In this document: positions 59,690 to 64,000 of the stretch, piece after piece
Position numbering within the stretch: the stretch's first letter is position 1
Layout: every line of letters starts with the position of its first letter
Source of the DNA: G963665185 sp049723905
GTDB taxonomy: Bacteria > Desulfobacterota > Desulfovibrionia > Desulfovibrionales > Desulfovibrionaceae
Reading direction: 5' to 3'
Length of the DNA: 64,000 nt
NCBI RefSeq assembly: GCF_049723905.1
Contig: NZ_JBJKFD010000001.1
Span: 1,860,001 to 1,924,000, forward strand
Position numbers and translations under genes: made by a program
The notes under the pieces: generated by a model
The model's input: the letters and a program-made list of their open reading frames with translations, nothing else
Database searches by the model: none
What the model was told of the DNA's origin: nothing

Positions 59690-60643
59690 ATGATAGAAAC
59701 CGGTTCCCTGGTACTTCTTGTCAGCCCCAGAGGCAAGCGCTATATGCGCCGCATCGAAGACGGTGCGGAACTGCACACCAACGAAGGCAAACTCGCCCTG
59801 GCTGATGTGGCAAAAGCAGGCTACGGCGCCCGGGTCAAGACCCATATGGGACGCGAATATAAGGTATACCGCCCCACGCTGTACGACCTGTGCAAAAACG
59901 TGAAGCGCCAAACCCAGATCATCTACCCCAAGGAAATCGGCTACATCATCATGCGTCTGGGCATCGGCCCGGGCATGCGCGTTGTCGAGTGCGGCTCCGG
60001 CTCGGGCAGCCTCACCGTGGCATTGTCCTGGTTTGTAGGCCCCACGGGTAAAATTTACACCTACGAACGGCGCGAAGAATTTTTCAAGCTGTGCAGCCGC
60101 AACCTGCGCTGGGCCGGTCTGGACGATGGCCGCGTGGAACAGGTGAACCACAACATCGAGGAAGGATTCATCCACACCGATGCGGACGCCCTCTTCCTGG
60201 ACGTGCGCACCCCCTGGGAATATCTGGATTCCGTTGCCAAAGCCGTGCGCCCCGGCGCTCCCGTCGGCTTTCTGCTGCCCACGGTCAACCAGGTGAGCTA
60301 CTTGGTGGAAGGTCTGCAGAAAGGCCCCTTTGAAGATGTGGAAGTGGTTGAAATTCTGCTGCGCCGCTACAAGACGGTGCCCGACCGCATGCGCCCCGAA
60401 GACCGCATGGTGGCACATACGGGCTTTCTGGTCTTTGCCCGCCACTCGGAAAAGAGCACCGAAGCCGAACCCGAAGCCGAGCTCAAGTCTGATGCGGCAG
60501 TTGACGCTTCTGCCGAAACAGCCGCTCCGGCAGAAGCCCCCGCGGAAAGTGCTGTGAATGCTGCTGCTCCCGAAGCAGCGGCCGAAACCGCCACTGCTCC
60601 CGATGCCGAAGACACGGCAAAGGAAGAAACCACCGAAGAATAA
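59690..60643 (+). CDS. trmI: tRNA (adenine-N1)-methyltransferase TrmI
   Basis: A 317-residue enzyme that methylates A58 in the T loop of tRNA. The N-terminal small domain (about 1-70) is followed by the SAM-binding Rossmann fold with VVECGSGSGSLTVALSW and YTYERREEFFKL, then DALFLDVRTPWEYLDSVAKAVRPG (shortened). The last 64 residues are Ala/Glu/Pro-rich (EKSTEAEPEAELK ... KEETTEE) and are not part of the usual fold. CGGAGGAAAA precedes the start. Confidence 0.92.
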   Translation: MIETGSLVLLVSPRGKRYMRRIEDGAELHTNEGKLALADVAKAGYGARVKTHMGREYKVYRPTLYDLCKNVKRQTQIIYPKEIGYIIMRLGIGPGMRVVECGSGSGSLTVALSWFVGPTGKIYTYERREEFFKLCSRNLRWAGLDDGRVEQVNHNIEEGFIHTDADALFLDVRTPWEYLDSVAKAVRPGAPVGFLLPTVNQVSYLVEGLQKGPFEDVEVVEILLRRYKTVPDRMRPEDRMVAHTGFLVFARHSEKSTEAEPEAELKSDAAVDASAETAAPAEAPAESAVNAAAPEAAAETATAPDAEDTAKEETTEE

Positions 60644-60702
60644 CGTTGAAACACCAGGAACCTGCTGTTTTTCCAGACAGTCCCGTTTCATCAGCTTTCA
60701 TA

Positions 60703-60745
60703 AAAAAATCCGGCCGGAGACATATGCTCCCGGCCGGATTTTTTA
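60703..60745 (+). terminator. trmI terminator
   Basis: AAAAAATCCGGCCGG pairs with CCGGCCGGATTTTTT around the loop containing CATATG, ending in a T-run. It is a strong bidirectional terminator. Confidence 0.92.
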
Positions 60746-60847
60746 TTGCAGACACAATTTCTCAAAAAAACTTTTGACCTGTCCATGGCTTCACCCTTTA
60801 GCCGTCTCTCCATACCTTCACCCAGCAAAAATTCGGGAGATTGCCCA

Positions 60848-61351
60848 ATGAACAGGACAGAAACATTCAAGCGGACAAAGACGGTCAGATCCATGCACTT
60901 TGCCCATCCAGCCGAGGAAATTTTTCCTTTGCTCTGCCCGGTGCGCGAGTATGATTGGATTGAACATTGGCAGTGTGCCATGATCTTTTCACAAAGCGGC
61001 GTGGCGGAAGCGGGCTGTGTATTCACCACCGACTTTCCCGGAGACGGCCCTGCCACCTGGGTCTGCACCCGCTACGAACCGCCGTTGCGCATCGACTACA
61101 CAACGTTTTCCGCTGCCGGATACGTCCGCACCCTGGAAATTGTGCTGCAGCCGGACGAAACCGAAAAAGAATTGGCCCAAAACGAGCTGATCGGATGCGG
61201 AATACAATGGATATTGCGCTTTACTCCATTGACCCCGTCGGGCAGCCGGGCCGTGGACGCGCTCACTCCGGAAAAGCTGCAGGCGGATCTGGCACGGCTG
61301 GAAAAGGAACTGGCCCATTACCTTGCACAGGGCGAAATGCTGCGACACTAA
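60848..61351 (+). CDS. SRPBCC-family (START-like) protein
   Basis: A 167-residue protein with the SRPBCC pattern: MHFAHPAEEIFPLLCPVREYDWIEHWQ, a central beta sheet (CVFTTDF, WVCTRYEP, LRIDYTTFS) and a C-terminal helix. Members bind hydrophobic ligands. I start at the ATG at 60848 after GGGAG. It is 13 nt from a MerR regulator gene and may report the ligand to it, or act on the same compound. Confidence 0.8.
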   Translation: MNRTETFKRTKTVRSMHFAHPAEEIFPLLCPVREYDWIEHWQCAMIFSQSGVAEAGCVFTTDFPGDGPATWVCTRYEPPLRIDYTTFSAAGYVRTLEIVLQPDETEKELAQNELIGCGIQWILRFTPLTPSGSRAVDALTPEKLQADLARLEKELAHYLAQGEMLRH

Positions 61352-61364
61352 GAGGGAAGAAGCA

Positions 61365-61886
61365 ATGGAATCGTACACGGTGGGCAGACTTGCCAGGAAA
61401 TTCGGACTGAGCAGGAGCACCCTGCTCTATTACGATTCCGTCGGCCTGCTTTCCCCCTGCAGCCGGGCAGAGGGGGATTACCGGAAGTACGGTCCCTCAG
61501 AGGTGCGTCGGTTGGAGCGGATTCTGCTCTACCGGCGCACCGGCCTGTCGCTTGCGGAAATCCGGGCAGCACTCGAGGCCGAAGGCGATGTGGCCCAAGC
61601 CTTGGAAAAACGGCTTGTCGCCCTCAACGACGAGGTGGCCCGGCTTCGCGAGCAGCAGCTCCTGATCCTGCAGATACTCAAGAATCCCGAGTTGGAAAAA
61701 AATGTCCGCATGGGCCGTGCCCGTTGGACGGAGGTGCTTGTGGCCAGCGGATTTTCCGAACAGGACATGCGGCGCTGGCATATCGCCTTCGAACGCCAGG
61801 CACCGGACGATCACCAAGCCTTTCTGGAATTCCTGTGCATTCCCAAGGAGGAAATCGCAACCATCCGCGGCTGGGCAAAGGAATGA
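61365..61886 (+). CDS. MerR-family transcriptional regulator
   Basis: A 173-residue regulator: N-terminal winged helix (YTVGRLARKFGLSRSTLLYYDSVGLL), wing (DYRKYGPSE), a coiled coil (about 75-105), and a C-terminal extension of about 65 residues (WTEVLVASGFSEQDMRRWHIAFERQAPD shortened) seen in MerR proteins that bind small ligands. I start at the ATG at 61365 after GAGGGAAGAA. It is convergent with a Bcr/CflA exporter gene, which it may regulate. Confidence 0.88.
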   Translation: MESYTVGRLARKFGLSRSTLLYYDSVGLLSPCSRAEGDYRKYGPSEVRRLERILLYRRTGLSLAEIRAALEAEGDVAQALEKRLVALNDEVARLREQQLLILQILKNPELEKNVRMGRARWTEVLVASGFSEQDMRRWHIAFERQAPDDHQAFLEFLCIPKEEIATIRGWAKE

Positions 61887-61896
61887 CAGCAGGGCC

Positions 61897-63039
61897 TCAG
61901 GAACGGCGTCGCAGGGTCAGCACCAACGTGGGAATGATTGCGCCAAGCATGGACAGAATGCCTATCATCCGCGCCTTGGAGCCCCAGTCCATGGAAATGG
62001 CCTCCATGGAGAGGGCACCGAACAGGAAAAAAGCGAAGTTGAGCATCGAAGAAGCGGCTCCCACATCGGTTTTCACGAATTCCAGCACCATGTTCACACT
62101 CAGGGGGCGGCTGAGTCCCAGAAAAAAGGAGACCACGCCCATGCTCAGCATGAACTGGATGAGGGTGGCGCCGTTGGTGATGTACATGCCCGCCCCGCCC
62201 AAAAACATGCCGCTCAGCGCCCACATGAGAATGAAACGCGAGGAGTAGGCCACGCACAGCCGTGAGCACAGCAGCGAACCGACCATGAGGCAGAGGGCGT
62301 TGAACCCGAAAAACAGACCATATTGCTGTTCTGTAAGGCCGAAGCCGGAGATGTAGATGCTGGCCGATCCGGCCAGGAAGGCATAAAAGCCCGCAGCCAT
62401 CAGGCTGAACGACAAGGCATAAATGAAATAGCTGCGATTGCGGAACAGCACCAGATACCTTTTGGCTATTGCCACCAACCCGCCCCGGGTTTTCTCGAAT
62501 TCGGGTTCGGCCAAACGGAGCACCCCGTACAGGCTGATAAGAGCAACGCACCCCTGGCAGATGAATATGTACCGCCAGGAAAGATGGTTCAGCATAAATC
62601 CGCCGAGCATGGGGGCAAGCATGGGGCACAGCGGGATGATAACCCCCATGTAGGCAAACAGCTTCTGGCGTGCGGGGCCCTCGTACATGTCTTTGGCCAG
62701 GGCCATGGAAAGGGCCGAAGCTGCAGCGGCGCCCGTGGCCTGAACCATGCGGGCCAGAACCAGCATGGCAATGGAACCCGAAGCCGCGCACAGGAAACTG
62801 CCCGCCACGAAGAGAACGATTCCCCCATACAACACGGGCTTGCGTCCCCAACGGTCGGAAAGCGGACCGTGCACCAGCAGAAACACGCTGAACGTAACGA
62901 AATATACTACCAGCGACAGGTTGGCCTGCGCCAGGGAAATGCCCCACAATCCCTGCAAAGCGGGAATGGCGGGCAGATACATATCTGTGGACAGCGCAGG
63001 AAACGCCGCCAGCAGCACAAGGAGAAGAAAATTAGGCAT
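61897..63039 (-). CDS. Bcr/CflA-family multidrug exporter (MFS)
   Basis: A 380-residue inner-membrane exporter with about twelve hydrophobic segments. The DHA1-family motifs are DMYLPAIPALQG near the N-terminus, GPLSDRWGRKPVLYGG between helices 2 and 3, and QATGAAAASALSMALAKDM. It is likely a proton-coupled exporter of drugs or metabolites. The ATG at 63039 has almost no ribosome site, so the start is less certain. The stop is 10 nt from the MerR stop, and no terminator is evident between them. Confidence 0.88.
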   Translation of the reverse strand: MPNFLLLVLLAAFPALSTDMYLPAIPALQGLWGISLAQANLSLVVYFVTFSVFLLVHGPLSDRWGRKPVLYGGIVLFVAGSFLCAASGSIAMLVLARMVQATGAAAASALSMALAKDMYEGPARQKLFAYMGVIIPLCPMLAPMLGGFMLNHLSWRYIFICQGCVALISLYGVLRLAEPEFEKTRGGLVAIAKRYLVLFRNRSYFIYALSFSLMAAGFYAFLAGSASIYISGFGLTEQQYGLFFGFNALCLMVGSLLCSRLCVAYSSRFILMWALSGMFLGGAGMYITNGATLIQFMLSMGVVSFFLGLSRPLSVNMVLEFVKTDVGAASSMLNFAFFLFGALSMEAISMDWGSKARMIGILSMLGAIIPTLVLTLRRRS

Positions 63040-63973
63040 ATTTTATGGACCGGGAGGTTGCGGGTGTGTGGAAAGGAAACGAACGGCCGGGCCTTCCGAC
63101 ATGCCATGGCGGCGGCCGAAGAGTCGGTCGCATTCCAAACGGCTTGCCCAAAGTGAAAATATCTGCCGAACGGACTTGTCTTTGTAGTCACTTTAAAACC
63201 GATGTCCAGCAGTACATTTCGCCAGTTTTCTTTCAAAGAAAACAGTACAAAGTAAAATATTCCAAGATATTAAACCGTTTATCGGTTTTCTGCCGCAATT
63301 CGAAAAATATTAAGCAAACCATGCTCTTTGCGCCATACACACCGCGGATGGCCTGCATTTGAACATAAAAAAGCAGTCATCGTTTGCGATTTTATAAAAA
63401 CACCCCCTATTTGTTCTCTTTTTTCACGACTCTTTTCCATAAGGCACACGGAAATCCGCATAAACACCCTTAAGATATTAACATTAATGTATCCATCATA
63501 TTGAAAAGAGATACACGCAAGAATTCAATTTTTTCTCTCTTGGTATTTAAAATGAAAAATTATTCCAGCTAAAAATAGTCATATATCTCAATGAATTTTG
63601 ACTTTTCTTTAAAAAGGACAAAAAAAAGAACCACTATTTTTCTTCCATTTTCAAACAATTTCCAAGCGATATACACAGAGAGGAAGATCCTTTTCTTCCC
63701 TCCAAAGGGGGAAAACACCTGCCCACACGCTGAATTCGCCCCAGTTCAGCATCAATTATTTTACTTTTTTGTAATTCATAAAAAAAATTTTAAAAAAATC
63801 TCATTTCGGCAACAACCTAATTCCACTCACTTTTGCTCCGTGAAACCCCGAAAAAACCCGCTTTGCAAAATTGTATTTTTTAAAAATCGCTTTCTTTCAC
63901 AGTTATTTTAAGTGTATAGCTTGATCTAGATTTTTTAATCCCGTGCCATAACATTAATTTGAGGAGGACTTGC
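63040..63973. other. AT-rich region without a supportable gene
   Basis: From about 63190 the base composition drops sharply, with long A and T runs, compared with the rest of the window. Short open frames occur but none has a credible ribosome site or family features. GAGGAGG at 63961-63967 is the ribosome site of the gene starting at 63974, and its promoter must lie in this stretch. Confidence 0.6.
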
Positions 63974-64000
63974 ATGAAGTCTGTTCAGAAACTCAGCACC
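63974..64000 (+). CDS. Start of an unidentified gene (3' truncated by the window)
   Basis: ATG at 63974 follows GAGGAGGACTTGC, a strong ribosome-binding site, and reads MKSVQKLST to the window end. The basic start could open a signal peptide, but nine residues do not identify it. Confidence 0.75.

Noticed and set aside
63591..63911. A 106-codon frame in the AT-rich region near the window end
   Set aside because: Lys/Phe-rich composition expected from an A/T-rich sequence, no ribosome site, no family features.
1..64000. CRISPR arrays, rRNA genes, prophage modules or known riboswitches
   Set aside because: No regularly spaced short repeats, no rRNA-like sequence, no phage structural genes and no recognised aptamer core were found by eye.

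Overview
The window looks like a chromosomal segment of a free-living, moderately GC-rich Gram-negative anaerobe, most likely a sulfate reducer of the Desulfovibrionaceae (Desulfobacterota). This is an inference from gene content: a Feo iron system with two FeoA proteins and a Cys-rich FeoB partner, a TRAP transporter, RNase E/G next to QueH, TrmI-type tRNA methyltransferase, and hairpin repeats of a kind I recall from Desulfovibrio. Genus cannot be settled from the sequence alone. Most genes have good ribosome-binding sites and are packed in short operons.

Layout. 1-2313: end of an unknown gene, then rnr. 2385-5033: an AT-rich phospholipase-D-like nuclease gene split near its 5' end by a complete IS5-like element (3446-4906). 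5271-9423: a minus-strand run of MFS exporter, MerR regulator, 6-phosphogluconolactonase, RhtB-type exporter and isochorismatase-like hydrolase, with a family of about 124-bp palindromic repeats (R1) at gene 3' ends. 9526-12018: GlxA-like regulator, a TVP38-family membrane protein, and an 80-residue orphan gene between two copies of a second palindromic repeat (R2). 12019-16332: M16 peptidase, then HAD phosphatase, YwbE and YaiI. 16408-20412: Fur-family regulator divergent from feoA, a Cys-rich protein, feoA and feoB, with several Fur-box-like sites. 20781-29307: a catabolic operon (KDG kinase, KDPG aldolase, KduD-like reductase, DctPQM transporter, two dehydrogenases, IclR regulator) able to convert a deoxy-keto-uronate to pyruvate and glyceraldehyde 3-phosphate.

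29671-37193: L-lactate dehydrogenase, an NhaC-family antiporter, a sulfatase-like hydrolase whose nucleophile position is Thr, a Crp-family regulator, thioredoxin, a thioredoxin-reductase-like flavoprotein, a thioredoxin-fold protein without its CxxC, and a YbaK deacylase. 37332-42231: a PotDABC-type ABC transporter fused operonically to a glycerophosphodiester phosphodiesterase. 42314-46212: MscS-type channel and RmuC. 46470-54422: a lipoprotein, two exported alpha/beta hydrolases that are paralogues, and a 1145-residue hybrid sensor kinase. 54626-63039: DUF389 membrane protein, tRNA-Ala(CGC), queH-rng, a radical SAM protein, trmI with an acidic tail, a SRPBCC protein with a MerR regulator, and a Bcr/CflA exporter. 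63040-63973 is an AT-rich stretch with no convincing gene before the start of another gene at 63974.

No CRISPR array, rRNA or prophage was seen. The items most worth following up are the split nuclease with a precisely reconstructable ancestor, the two long-palindrome repeat families tied to gene 3' ends, the Thr-type sulfatase homologue, the degenerate thioredoxin system, the ABC transporter-GDPD operon, and the hydrolase-lipoprotein-kinase group.
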